Of a stretch of 64,000 nucleotides of DNA, positions 27,379-37,077 are shown piece by piece. The first letter of the stretch is position 1, and the number at the start of each line of letters is the position of its first letter. Below the pieces are notes generated by a model, which saw nothing but the letters and a program-made list of their open reading frames with translations, had not been told where the DNA came from and did not search any database. Both the position numbers and the translations under genes were made by a program. The stretch comes from Alistipes sp. (GTDB lineage: Bacteria; Bacteroidota; Bacteroidia; Bacteroidales; Rikenellaceae), in the NCBI GenBank assembly GCA_017629985.1, contig JAGBWD010000021.1, positions 62,001 through 126,000 of the forward strand. The letters run 5' to 3'.

Positions 27379-28710
27379 ATGAAAAAACTTTTATCAATTT
27401 TGATGTTGGGCCTATTTGCGCTTGTTGCATGCGAGAAGAAGGTCGCAGAGGATGTTAAGGATGATGTTCCTGCAGGAAAGATTACCCTTACATCAAATGC
27501 TGTCATGAAGTTTGGTGTTGAGGGTGGCCAGGGCGAGATTCTTTTCGACTTTGTAGAGCAGGCTACAGAGGCATCACGAGCAAGAGTTGTTGAGGCCATT
27601 GCTGTAGTTAAGTGGATTGCTGTTGAGGAGATTACATCCGAGAAGGTACTCTTTAGTGTATCGCCAAATGCCGGTGAGGCGCGTAATTCTACTATCAAGG
27701 TGTCATGTGGCGTAGATAGCTTCCAGGTGATGGTTATGCAGGACGGAACTGCTGCTGCTGATGTAACCTTCGAGGCAACGCATGTTGCAGGTACATACTA
27801 CGGAAAGTTCTTGGTAGATGGTGGACAGACCGAAGGCTTCAACTATTTTATCATCTTGTCTGATATGCAGCCTGCAGGTATTAATGAGTTTAACTATGCA
27901 ACAGAGTATCGTTTCGATATCTATGCTGACGAGGGCGCAGAGTTTAGCAAGGAGTTGCGTATTCCTCTTGGTACCTACACTTTGGATCATTCACGCTCTT
28001 CACGTGCTGGTACTATCGATGCCTATAAGGATTGTACTTACCTTATCAGCTCAAATGGCACAACGGAATCATTTAGCTCATGTACCCTCGTTGTTTCCGA
28101 GACAGGTATTGTAGCAGATATAGTGCTAAAGAGTGGCGAGGTTCACCGAGTGATATATAATGACGCACCTATCATTGGCGACTACAGCAAGGATACCTAT
28201 GCTGATGTTTGTCCTGTGAGCCAGTATACCGATACTCTCCACATTGATGTTACAGGAGGTTTTATGTATGCCTACTATCGTGGTGATTGGTTTGGTACAG
28301 GTCACGATGTGTGGTTTATGCACATGATTGAGGATAAGACAACCTTTAGTGGTGTATACCTCATCTTTAACTTTATCGTTCCAAAGACTGTTGGTGGCTT
28401 CGATAATCAAGAGGGTTACCTTGGTGAGTATAAGCTCTCTAATCCTGATGAGTCGTTGGATTGGACATTCCCTGCAGGCCGCTTGCGTGACGATAGCCAG
28501 CAGCTTAATGCCTATTATATGGAGTGTGCAAGTGGAATGATTGATATGTCGAAGGCAGCACCTATCAAGGATGGTACTATCAAGGTTGAAAAGATTGACG
28601 GTAATGTCGTTATCACTGTTGATGGTAAGGATGATGCCGGCAACGATATCAAGGGTACCTTCAGCGGTGTTGTAGGTATTATTGAGAATCAGGGCGTTGT
28701 TGTGAAGTAA
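27379..28710 (+). CDS. BACON-like lipoprotein of unknown function
   Basis: 443 residues, lipoprotein signal ending LVAC (Cys18). Residues about 30-125 look like a BACON or related beta sandwich (KITLTSNAVMKFGVEGGQGE ending DSFQVMVMQDG). The remaining 310 residues are beta-rich (GTYYGKFLVDGGQTEGFNYF, DTLHIDVTGGFMYAYYRGDW) and were not assigned to a family. Last gene of the operon, 27 bases after the Omp28-like gene and directly before a strong terminator. A role on the surface with its two operon partners is likely. Confidence 0.72.
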   Translation: MKKLLSILMLGLFALVACEKKVAEDVKDDVPAGKITLTSNAVMKFGVEGGQGEILFDFVEQATEASRARVVEAIAVVKWIAVEEITSEKVLFSVSPNAGEARNSTIKVSCGVDSFQVMVMQDGTAAADVTFEATHVAGTYYGKFLVDGGQTEGFNYFIILSDMQPAGINEFNYATEYRFDIYADEGAEFSKELRIPLGTYTLDHSRSSRAGTIDAYKDCTYLISSNGTTESFSSCTLVVSETGIVADIVLKSGEVHRVIYNDAPIIGDYSKDTYADVCPVSQYTDTLHIDVTGGFMYAYYRGDWFGTGHDVWFMHMIEDKTTFSGVYLIFNFIVPKTVGGFDNQEGYLGEYKLSNPDESLDWTFPAGRLRDDSQQLNAYYMECASGMIDMSKAAPIKDGTIKVEKIDGNVVITVDGKDDAGNDIKGTFSGVVGIIENQGVVVK

Positions 28711-28730
28711 CATAACAGCCACTAAAACAT

Positions 28731-28766
28731 AAGAGAGGTCTCGAAGATTGCTTCGAGACCTCTCTT
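28731..28766. terminator. Bidirectional terminator between BACON operon and RND efflux operon
   Basis: A 16-bp perfect stem (28731-28746 with 28751-28766) and ATTG loop, flanked by A and T runs. It serves both convergent transcripts. Confidence 0.92.
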
Positions 28767-28784
28767 TTATCTATTAAGGTAGTG

Positions 28785-30161
28785 TTACTCCTTCTTCTCC
28801 TCCTCGCGGCCACCACCTAGAGCCGAATATAGCGATATACATCCGTGAATCTCATCGTAGCGATCCATAATCTCGGCTATCTTTCCAGCTAGGAGGTTCT
28901 GCTCCGCTGTGAGTACCTCGAGATATGTTGTTGAACCATACTGCATCATTAGCTCGGTACTCTCCGCAGCACTCTTAAGTGACTCTATCTGCTTTGTGCG
29001 CAGCTCTCTCTTGGCGCGTGCTGTCTCAATCTCGGCAAGGGCGCTATTTACCTCGCTACCAGCATTGAGGATACTCTGCTGGAAGGCCAGACGTGTCTCC
29101 TCCTGCTGTGCCTTGGCAATCTTTAGCTGTGCGCGAAGCTTACCGCCGTTAAATATCGGTGCTGTGAGAGATGCTGCTGCCGAGAGTAGCAACCCTCCAG
29201 GGTTTGTGACTATAGAGCCTGCGTTGTTGGTCCATCCCACAAGGCCATTTAGTGTTAGTGTGGGGTATAGTGCCGAGCGTGCTGCCGCTGTGGCGTAGTG
29301 GGCCTGCATGAGTCGGTACTCGGCGATACGTACATCGGGGCGGTTTGCAAGAAGACGCACAGGGACTCCTGTTGTCATCGCCTCGGGGAACTCCTGGCTC
29401 TGTAGCGAGCCACGTTCTATGGTATGAGGTGTGTCGCCAAGAAGTGCCGAGAGGCTATTCTCAACATCGCGAATCTGCTTATCTATATCCATCAGTGTTG
29501 TGTGGGCATCGTATGCCGCAGCCTCCATCTGTGCCACTGCCGCACGGTTTGTCATGCCCGCCTCCATCATAGAGCGTAGGGTGGTGGCGCTCTTGGTTAG
29601 AGACTCTGCCGTAAGACGTGTAGCCTCACGCTGGCTGTCGAGCGTAAGGAGTGTATAGTAGTAGCTAGCAATAGTAGCGATGAGGTGTGTGCGTACTGCT
29701 TGGCTATACTCCTTCGATTCAGCATATAGCGCCTTTGCCTTACGCTTGGCGTTTGTGATGCCACCAAAGATGTCTATCTGCCATGATGCCGATATTGGAG
29801 CGCTATATGTCCAGCTTGCTGATGATGAGTTGAAGCTGGAGAGACCTCCATTGGGTGCAAAGTTTAGCGATGGCAGGTAGGCTAGACGTGCTGCCTTGAG
29901 CGTTGCCTCTGCCGACTCTATACGAAGATATGCCGCCTGCATGTCGCTATTACTCTCCAATCCCTGTGTGATAAGTCGCTGCAGGTAGCTATCTCTGAAA
30001 AACTCATCCCAGCGTAGGTCGGCAATAGATGTGGTATCCGAGCTATCATATTGTGCGCCATAGATGCCATCGGTCTTCACATCGGGGCGAGAGTAGGGTT
30101 TATATATACCACAGCTCGCCACAATCGTAGCCATAAGGATTATTAATAGGTATCTCTTCAT
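28785..30161 (-). CDS. TolC-like outer-membrane efflux lipoprotein (NodT/OprM type)
   Basis: 458 residues, lipoprotein signal ending VASC (Cys17). Contains the NodT-type start DLRWDEFFRDSYLQRLI and two copies of the outer-membrane efflux helical repeat, including GVPVRLLANRPDVRIAEYRL, the usual OprM-family signature. It forms the trimeric exit duct of a tripartite pump. Third gene of the operon, five bases after the permease stop. Confidence 0.94.
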   Translation of the reverse strand: MKRYLLIILMATIVASCGIYKPYSRPDVKTDGIYGAQYDSSDTTSIADLRWDEFFRDSYLQRLITQGLESNSDMQAAYLRIESAEATLKAARLAYLPSLNFAPNGGLSSFNSSSASWTYSAPISASWQIDIFGGITNAKRKAKALYAESKEYSQAVRTHLIATIASYYYTLLTLDSQREATRLTAESLTKSATTLRSMMEAGMTNRAAVAQMEAAAYDAHTTLMDIDKQIRDVENSLSALLGDTPHTIERGSLQSQEFPEAMTTGVPVRLLANRPDVRIAEYRLMQAHYATAAARSALYPTLTLNGLVGWTNNAGSIVTNPGGLLLSAAASLTAPIFNGGKLRAQLKIAKAQQEETRLAFQQSILNAGSEVNSALAEIETARAKRELRTKQIESLKSAAESTELMMQYGSTTYLEVLTAEQNLLAGKIAEIMDRYDEIHGCISLYSALGGGREEEKKE

Positions 30162-30166
30162 AGCTT

Positions 30167-33100
30167 TTATCTCTCTGTTTCGTTCATAATTGCTTTAACC
30201 TCTTTTAGCTCGCGTAGGATGTTCTCATCTGTCACCTCCTTAACATCTATAGGTCGTATCCTCTCCTGCAACCATTGGAAGGCGATGAACAGACCAGGGA
30301 CAAGGAATAGGAGGGCTATAGTTCCAATCAGCATACCTCCAACAACTCCCGAACCTAGAGATGAGTTGCCGTTAGCACCCACGCCAGATGAGAACATAAG
30401 AGGTAACATTCCGAATATCATCATAAGCACCGTCATAAGGATAGGACGTAGACGTGCGCGTGCTGCGGCGAGGGCAGCCTCGGCGAGGCTCATGCCGGCG
30501 TGCCTGCGCTCTGTGGCATACTCCGTGAGGAGGATGGCAGTCTTGGATAGTAGACCAATAATCATAATCATACCTGTCTGTAGGTATATGTTATTTTCGA
30601 GGCCCATCACACGTGCAAAGAGCAGACATCCGAACAATCCTGCAGGTACCGATAGAAGTACAGCAAATGGGATGAGGTAGCTCTCATAGAGTGCTGCAAG
30701 AAGAAGATAGATGAGCAGGAAGCAGATGCCGTATACTGCCGCAGCATTGCTCGATGTACTCTCCTCCTCGCGTGTGAGGTCACTAAATTCGTAGTCGTAG
30801 CCTCGAGGGAGTACCTGCGCAGCGGTCTCCTTGATAGCACGTATGGCATCTCCTGATGAGTAGCCCTCTGCCGCCTCACCATTCACAGCAATCGAGGTGT
30901 GCATATTAAAGCGGTTGAGGGTCTCGGGGCCATAAATCTTTGTGAGGGTTACGAATTGACTCACGGGGGCCATCTCACCATTTACACGTACATAGATGTT
31001 ATCCATCGATTCGATGTTACGTCTATCCTTGGCTTCGGCCTGAATCATAACACGATATACCTTCGAGAAGCGGTTTACGTTTGAGACATACTGTCCTCCA
31101 TAATAGCCTCCCACAGTTGCCAACACCTCGGCAGGGGAGATGCCTGCACGCTTGCACTTTGCAGCATCCACATCTACCATATATTGAGGGTAGTTTACAT
31201 TGTAGGTGGTGTATGCCATGCCTATCTCTGGGCGCTTGTTTAGCGCTGCAAGGAACGACATAGCGACCTTGTAAAACTCGGTGATATCTCCGCCGTTGAG
31301 GTCCTGAAGGTGCATCGAGAAGCCACTTGCAGTACCATATCCCGATATCATCGGAGGTACTATGGCTATGACCTGTGCATCTTTGATATCTTGGCACATG
31401 GCCATAACCTTCTGGCTCAAATATAGCACGTTATCCTCATCCTCGGGACGCTCCTCCCAATCCTTCATACGTAGAATCATCGTTCCATACGATGAGCCTT
31501 GTCCCGAGAGGATGCCGTAGCCCGAAATCTTACAGTGTGTGTTTATCTGTGGGAGTACACTTATGCGGTTGCTCACCTCCTCCATCACCTTATTTGTCTG
31601 CTCTAGGGTAGAGCCTGGTGCTGTTGTGACGTTTACCATTATGGTTCCTTGATCCTCGGCAGGCACTAGTCCTGTCTTTGTAGTGGAGAATAGGAACACC
31701 ATAGCGATAACCGAAACTATTAGTACGCCCCAAAGTATCAGTGGGCGCTTGATAAAGAGGTATGCGCCCCTTTGGTATTTTGTTAAAAGAGCATTAAACG
31801 TGGTGTCAAAGGCGCTCTTGAATCGCGCTCCAAGACCCTTGCTATGTGCCTCTTCGTCATGAGGCTTTAGCATCATGGCACAAAGCGCAGGGGAGAGCGT
31901 TAAGGCGTTGATACCCGAGATGCCTACGGCAATAGCCATGGTTATACCAAACTGTGTGTAGAAGATTCCCGATGTGCCTCCCATCATCGCAACAGGGATA
32001 AACACCGCCATAAAGACTAATGTAGATGTCACAATAGCCATGGAGATATCCTTAATGGCATCTACCGAGGCGTTGTAGGCAGAGCGGTATCCCGCCTCAA
32101 ACTTTGCCTGTACGGCCTCCACGACAATCACAGCATCATCAACCACAGTACCTATGGCAAGCACCAAGGCAAAGAGGGTGAGCATATTGATTGAGAAGCC
32201 TAGGAGCGCAAGAACGGCAAACGTACCTACTAGCGATACGATAATCGAAATAAGAGGTATTATGGACGAGCGAACACTCTGCAAGAAGATGAATACCACA
32301 AGGATAACAAGGATGATAGCCTCGATTAGGGTCTTGATAACCTCGTGAATAGAGGCAAAGAGGAACTCGTTACTATCCATGATGGTTAGGAACTCCACAT
32401 CGTTTGGAGCTATGGCTTGCTCCTCGGCAATCATGGCATCAATCTCCTTGATAATCTCCGTGGCGTTGGAGCCTGCAGTTTGGTATATCATTGCCACAAC
32501 ACCCGACAAGCCATTTACCTCACTAGTGTAGGCATAGGTCTCGTTGCCAAACTCCACGTTTGCAACATCCTTGAGACGTAGCACCTCGCCCGATGGTAGT
32601 GACTTGATGACAATATTATCAAACTCCTCTGGGGTAACCTTGCGACCTCGGTAACGCATGGTGTACTGAAATGTTCCTCCAGAGTTCTCACCAAGATTAC
32701 CTGTCGAAGACTCTATGTTTTGCTCGGCAAGGATGCTTGTGATGTCGGCAGGTATAAGGCCATGCTGCGCCATAGCCGCAGGCTTGAGCCATATACGCAT
32801 GGAGTATTTCGAGCCAAGAGTCATACACTCACCCACACCGTTGATACGCAGTAGCTTGGGCTGTATGTTGTTCACAAAGTAGTTGGCAAGGAACGCCTCA
32901 TCGTAGGTGCCATTTGGGGAGTTTATACCTATGGCCTTGATGATAGATGTCTGTTTCTTTGCCGTCTGCACACCAACCTTTGCTACCTCGGCAGGGAGTA
33001 CCGATGTGGCGCGTGTCACACGATTCTGCACATTCACAGAGGCCATGTTAGGGTCGGTACCTTGCTTGAAAAATACCGAGATGGTGACATTGCCACTATT

Positions 33101-33352
33101 AGAGGCGGTGGAGGTCATATATGTCATATCCTCCACACCGTTAATCTGCTCCTCGAGAGGTGCAATGACAGACTTTTGGATGGTCTCTGCCGAGGCACCA
33201 GGGTAGGAGGTGGTCACATTGATTGTTGGTGGGGCAATGGTCGGAAACTGCTCAATGGGGAGTGATAGCAAGCCTACAATGCCAGCAAACATTATAGTTA
33301 GCGATATCACTGTTGAGAGTACGGGGCGGTCTATAAATCGTTTTAAATCCAT
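30167..33352 (-). CDS. RND multidrug efflux permease (AcrB/MexB, HAE1 type)
   Basis: 1061 residues, the normal length. Twelve membrane helices are expected: one at the N-terminus (VLSTVISLTIMFAGIVGLLS), six around residues 340-560 and the rest after 870. The proton-relay acids are present in TM4 (GTVVDDAVIVVEAV) and the lysine in TM10 (GLLSKTAILLTEYA). Two large periplasmic porter loops lie between. It exports drugs, bile salts or detergents by proton antiport. One base separates its start from the stop of the adaptor gene. Confidence 0.96.
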   Translation of the reverse strand: MDLKRFIDRPVLSTVISLTIMFAGIVGLLSLPIEQFPTIAPPTINVTTSYPGASAETIQKSVIAPLEEQINGVEDMTYMTSTASNSGNVTISVFFKQGTDPNMASVNVQNRVTRATSVLPAEVAKVGVQTAKKQTSIIKAIGINSPNGTYDEAFLANYFVNNIQPKLLRINGVGECMTLGSKYSMRIWLKPAAMAQHGLIPADITSILAEQNIESSTGNLGENSGGTFQYTMRYRGRKVTPEEFDNIVIKSLPSGEVLRLKDVANVEFGNETYAYTSEVNGLSGVVAMIYQTAGSNATEIIKEIDAMIAEEQAIAPNDVEFLTIMDSNEFLFASIHEVIKTLIEAIILVILVVFIFLQSVRSSIIPLISIIVSLVGTFAVLALLGFSINMLTLFALVLAIGTVVDDAVIVVEAVQAKFEAGYRSAYNASVDAIKDISMAIVTSTLVFMAVFIPVAMMGGTSGIFYTQFGITMAIAVGISGINALTLSPALCAMMLKPHDEEAHSKGLGARFKSAFDTTFNALLTKYQRGAYLFIKRPLILWGVLIVSVIAMVFLFSTTKTGLVPAEDQGTIMVNVTTAPGSTLEQTNKVMEEVSNRISVLPQINTHCKISGYGILSGQGSSYGTMILRMKDWEERPEDEDNVLYLSQKVMAMCQDIKDAQVIAIVPPMISGYGTASGFSMHLQDLNGGDITEFYKVAMSFLAALNKRPEIGMAYTTYNVNYPQYMVDVDAAKCKRAGISPAEVLATVGGYYGGQYVSNVNRFSKVYRVMIQAEAKDRRNIESMDNIYVRVNGEMAPVSQFVTLTKIYGPETLNRFNMHTSIAVNGEAAEGYSSGDAIRAIKETAAQVLPRGYDYEFSDLTREEESTSSNAAAVYGICFLLIYLLLAALYESYLIPFAVLLSVPAGLFGCLLFARVMGLENNIYLQTGMIMIIGLLSKTAILLTEYATERRHAGMSLAEAALAAARARLRPILMTVLMMIFGMLPLMFSSGVGANGNSSLGSGVVGGMLIGTIALLFLVPGLFIAFQWLQERIRPIDVKEVTDENILRELKEVKAIMNETER

Positions 33353-33353
33353 A

Positions 33354-34487
33354 TTACTCCTCTGTTGTGTTTGATGAAGACTCGTTGTTACTCTCGTTGA
33401 GCTTTATCGGTGTGCCCTCGCGGAGCATAGCAACACCCTCGGTGATTATGATGTCACCAGCCTCAAGACCCTCGCGAACTATGAAGTTAGTGCCGTCATA
33501 GCTGCTTACGGTCACAATCTTCGATGTAGCCTTACCCTCTACAGGCTGGTATACATAGGTCTTATCCTGAACCTCATATGTGGCGATACATGGTATCACG
33601 ATACAATCCTTCTCATAGTAGCGAAGTACAACCTCTCCCGAGCTGCCACTATGTAGTAGCTTGCCAGGATTGGGGAATACGGCACGCAGTGTTATAGAGC
33701 CTGTCTGCTGGTCGATAACTCCACTAATAGACTCAATAACGCCCTTGTGGTCATACATGGAGCCATCGCTGAGGCATAGCTCTGGTTGAGGCATAGCCTT
33801 GAGTGCAGCATCCATTGAGCCATGCTGGCGTGTGAGCTTTAGGAGTTGGCTCTCGTTCATTGAGAAGTATACATACATCTCGGAGTTATCCGAGACAGTG
33901 GTTAGTGGCTGTGGTATTGTTGGGCCTACAAGTGCGCCAACGCGATATGGTATGGTGCCAACAACGCCGTTTGATGGAGCCTTGACAACTGTGTATCCAA
34001 GGCTATTCGCAGCATTGGTGCGTTGTGCTGTAGCCTGTGCTAGGGTAGCCTCGGCTGAGAGAAGCTGATTCTCCGAGAGATGTAGCTCATACTCCGATAT
34101 TACGTTGCGCGAGAATAGCTCCTTTTTGCTATCTAGGTTTAGCTTGGCAATAGCTACGCCAGCCTCGGCAGCCTTTACATTTGCCTCGGCAGTCTCTAGA
34201 GCTGCTCTGTATGGTACCTGATCGATAATAAATAGTGTCTCGCCACTCTTTACGCTCTCTCCCTCGTTAATACATACCTTCGATATGGTACCACTAACCT
34301 GTGGCATTATGCTGATATCTTGACGACCACGTATAGAGGCCGAGAAGCGACTCTCTACCTCGGTATCGGTAGTAGATACTTTCATGTAGTCGTAGGTTGC
34401 AATCTGTTGTGTTTGAGGGGCCTCATTACATGAAGTAATGAGCGTAAGTAGGGCTATAGTAGCACTGTTGATAGATATTCTCTTCAT
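33354..34487 (-). CDS. RND efflux periplasmic adaptor (AcrA/MexA type) lipoprotein
   Basis: 377 residues from the ATG at 34487. The frame is open for 15 more codons, but those overlap the promoter -7 box, and the lipoprotein signal MKRISINSATIALLTLITSC (Cys20) starts here. Order: lipoyl/barrel-sandwich half (GRQDISIMPQVSGTISKVCI), helical hairpin, second lipoyl half (VKAPSNGVVGTIPYRVGALV), beta-barrel and membrane-proximal domain. It joins the permease to the TolC-like duct. Confidence 0.95.
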   Translation of the reverse strand: MKRISINSATIALLTLITSCNEAPQTQQIATYDYMKVSTTDTEVESRFSASIRGRQDISIMPQVSGTISKVCINEGESVKSGETLFIIDQVPYRAALETAEANVKAAEAGVAIAKLNLDSKKELFSRNVISEYELHLSENQLLSAEATLAQATAQRTNAANSLGYTVVKAPSNGVVGTIPYRVGALVGPTIPQPLTTVSDNSEMYVYFSMNESQLLKLTRQHGSMDAALKAMPQPELCLSDGSMYDHKGVIESISGVIDQQTGSITLRAVFPNPGKLLHSGSSGEVVLRYYEKDCIVIPCIATYEVQDKTYVYQPVEGKATSKIVTVSSYDGTNFIVREGLEAGDIIITEGVAMLREGTPIKLNESNNESSSNTTEE

Positions 34488-34529
34488 ATATAACAATAAA
34501 AATAGCAAATTATATATAATAATTGGATA

Positions 34530-34560
34530 CAAAGATATACTTTAAAAAGTAAAAAAACAA
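34530..34560 (-). promoter_or_regulatory. Promoter of the RND efflux operon
   Basis: On the minus strand TTG (34558-34560), 20 bases, then TATCTTTG (34537-34530). It lies 43 bases upstream of the adaptor ATG and argues against the longer frame start. Confidence 0.7.
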
Positions 34561-34598
34561 TAATATAGATAGTTACTTTGCTTATTTTGTTTAGCATC

Positions 34599-34629
34599 TT
34601 TGATTATAAAGAATATTATACTATATTTG
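34599..34629 (+). promoter_or_regulatory. Promoter of the large lipoprotein/DUF5723 operon
   Basis: TTTG (34599-34602), 19 bases, TATATTTG (34622-34629): consensus match. The -7 box lies inside the longest open frame, so translation should begin at the ATG at 34660. Confidence 0.75.
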
Positions 34630-34659
34630 TACTTAATTAGAAATCCAAAACTTACATAT

Positions 34660-37059
34660 ATGAATCTTAAAAATTGTATATTCCGCTGCTTTGCAGTGGT
34701 TTCTGCACTCCTATTTGTGGCATGTGTAGACGAAAGCTACGACCTTGCCAACGTCAGTGGTGAGGTTACAATAGGTCATGGAGAGACAATCCTCAAGGTC
34801 GGAGAACTGAAACGCAAGAGCGTTAAGGATCTTATTAAAGAGAAGGAGATTGAGGGTATTGTTCAGGATGAGAATGGTAACTACACCTTTAGCAAAAGTG
34901 GTGGCGATACAATCATCATTGAGGATATCACTAAGCGCTTTGAGGTGCCAGAGGTTCTCAATACGTTTAGCGTGGAGTATCCCGATTTCAAGATAGATAT
35001 GACACCTATTGTGCTTAACGAGAGTAAGAGCATAGATGTTGGCTTGGATGTTTTGGAGGACTATAAGGAGCTGCCAGACATCCCTGGTGTCGATGTGTCG
35101 GAGTTGGGTGATACGTTCTATCTCCCAGAGGGTGAGCTGCTGCCTGTGATTGGTGGTAGCGTTACGCATACCTTCGACCCCGAGGATATTGAGCTTGATG
35201 TTCCTGATATGATTAAGGATTTCAAGAAGCTTATATTCAGGGATATAGATGGTGAACATCGTGGCGCACCTATGCTCCTCAAGGTTCAGTTTAACGACTT
35301 TGCGGATATCATCAAGGAGGGTGAACTGCTGTTTAACCTTGATGTTACGGGCGGAACATTCGTGATTCTTGACCAGTATGGTAACCCTATCTACGAGGGT
35401 AGTAACTACGAAAATAGGTATAAGGTTGCGGAGGGTGCAAAGGAGTTGTATATAACTCTATATGTTGAGAGCTTGACAAGTGTGAACCATGTTGAGAATC
35501 ACCATATTGATATCCCATTGGCGCTGGACTTTAGCATGGACTTCTCGATTACCCCAAAATCGGGATTATTTAGCCTCAATAATAAGCCAACGGTAACCCT
35601 CATGGCCGATTTTGAGTATGGTGATGCCGAGGTGGAGTTAGACCCCGAGGTTAAGCTTGTCGATTTTGAACCTGATAGCCAGCAGGCAAGGAGTATAAAT
35701 ATTGTTGATCTTCCGGAGCAGGTGAAGGGCCTAGAGCGCGTAGATCTTGTTGAGGGTCAGAGCTTGAGATTTTGCGCCAAGGGCTTGGAGTGGCTCGATA
35801 GCAAGGTGGCAGATTATATTGTTATTGAGGTTACGCTGCCCAAATTTCTTGACCTGCAGGAGCTCCCCGATGCTGATTACACCTACGATGCCCAGGAGCA
35901 TAAGATAATTGCATCGATAGATGCCTTGAGTGATGGCGTAGATGTTGTGCTTGAGGCTCTCGATTTTGGGGATGGTATAGCCCCCGTAGATGGAGAGATA
36001 AAGCTAGAGTTTAAACCTCATATCACAGCGAGATTTAGGGATGGCATATCTGTCGCGGTGTCATCACTAGAGCATAGTGGTAATGTAGATATCGAGGTTG
36101 GTATCGAGAAGATGAATCTTCTTGTGCTTGCTATAGCTGGCAGGGTGGATTACGACTACAAGATAGAGAAGAGTATCGAGATTGAAAAGCTGGATATCTT
36201 GAAGAATTTGGAGATAGAGGGTACAGGACTCTCGCCTATGGTTGTTATAAACATCAAGAATCCTCTTACACTACCTCTCAAGGTTAATGGCTCGATCTCT
36301 GATGGCGTTGATTCTAGCTTAAGCATTGAAGGTGTGGAGATTGACGCTGCTGGATATGACGGCTCCGATATTGTGGTTGTGGAGCGTAAGATAGTCCTTG
36401 CGGATAAGAAACCAAGCTACGAGTGTATCTTTGTGCCATTGAATATTAATGAGCTTATCGATGGTTCGATACCTTCCAAGATTGATGTAAATCTAAACAT
36501 CGGTGTAGACTCTAACGTCAGCAATACGCTCTATATTGACGATGATTTTAGGATTCTTTACGACTATAGTCTGGAGCTTCCTGTGGCCTTTAATAATGAG
36601 TTGAACATCAACTATCAGTACGATATCGAGAATCTTGATGACCTGTTTGATGATCTTAAGGAGTATGATATTAAGGTTGGTGATGTGACAATCATCGCCG
36701 AGGTTATGAATACGCTACCTATAGGCATTAACGCCTCTGTGGAGCTTCGTGATAAGGATGGTAACGCTACCTCGGCGCAGCTTGAAGGAGAGAGCGCATC
36801 GGGAGCAGAATTTGTCATTGCAGGGTCGGTAGATGGTGTTACCCCAGAGTACACAAAGGCCGAGCTTGATCTTATTGTCGATGGTGGCCGAATAGCGGAG
36901 CTTGCCAAGGTGAGCAAGATACATCTCGACCTGCAGGCTATGGGCGAGGCCGCAGAGGGCAAGGAGGTGAGTATCCTCGATGAGCAGTATCTCGAGGCGG
37001 TAATCTCTGTGAGGTTGTCGGAGGGTATTACTGTCGATGTAAAAGATTTTTTGGAGTAA
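34660..37059 (+). CDS. Large acidic beta-rich lipoprotein, unknown function
   Basis: 799 residues from the ATG at 34660, where the lipoprotein signal MNLKNCIFRCFAVVSALLFVAC (Cys22) begins. Not recognised as a known family. The mature protein is acidic and built of beta-strand-like segments with repeated patterns such as DVSELGDTFYLPEGE, LDFSMDFSITPKSGLFSLNN and LELPVAFNNELNINYQYDIE. This suggests several tandem beta sandwiches. It is followed 18 bases later by a DUF5723 outer-membrane protein gene, a pairing that suggests a shared envelope role. No catalytic motif was found. Confidence 0.7.
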   Translation: MNLKNCIFRCFAVVSALLFVACVDESYDLANVSGEVTIGHGETILKVGELKRKSVKDLIKEKEIEGIVQDENGNYTFSKSGGDTIIIEDITKRFEVPEVLNTFSVEYPDFKIDMTPIVLNESKSIDVGLDVLEDYKELPDIPGVDVSELGDTFYLPEGELLPVIGGSVTHTFDPEDIELDVPDMIKDFKKLIFRDIDGEHRGAPMLLKVQFNDFADIIKEGELLFNLDVTGGTFVILDQYGNPIYEGSNYENRYKVAEGAKELYITLYVESLTSVNHVENHHIDIPLALDFSMDFSITPKSGLFSLNNKPTVTLMADFEYGDAEVELDPEVKLVDFEPDSQQARSINIVDLPEQVKGLERVDLVEGQSLRFCAKGLEWLDSKVADYIVIEVTLPKFLDLQELPDADYTYDAQEHKIIASIDALSDGVDVVLEALDFGDGIAPVDGEIKLEFKPHITARFRDGISVAVSSLEHSGNVDIEVGIEKMNLLVLAIAGRVDYDYKIEKSIEIEKLDILKNLEIEGTGLSPMVVINIKNPLTLPLKVNGSISDGVDSSLSIEGVEIDAAGYDGSDIVVVERKIVLADKKPSYECIFVPLNINELIDGSIPSKIDVNLNIGVDSNVSNTLYIDDDFRILYDYSLELPVAFNNELNINYQYDIENLDDLFDDLKEYDIKVGDVTIIAEVMNTLPIGINASVELRDKDGNATSAQLEGESASGAEFVIAGSVDGVTPEYTKAELDLIVDGGRIAELAKVSKIHLDLQAMGEAAEGKEVSILDEQYLEAVISVRLSEGITVDVKDFLE

Positions 37060-37077
37060 CCGTTAAAATGTGTGATT

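Noticed and set aside
30607..30882. Alternative-frame open frames inside the RND permease gene
   Set aside because: The permease frame is intact with all family motifs; the others are shadows.
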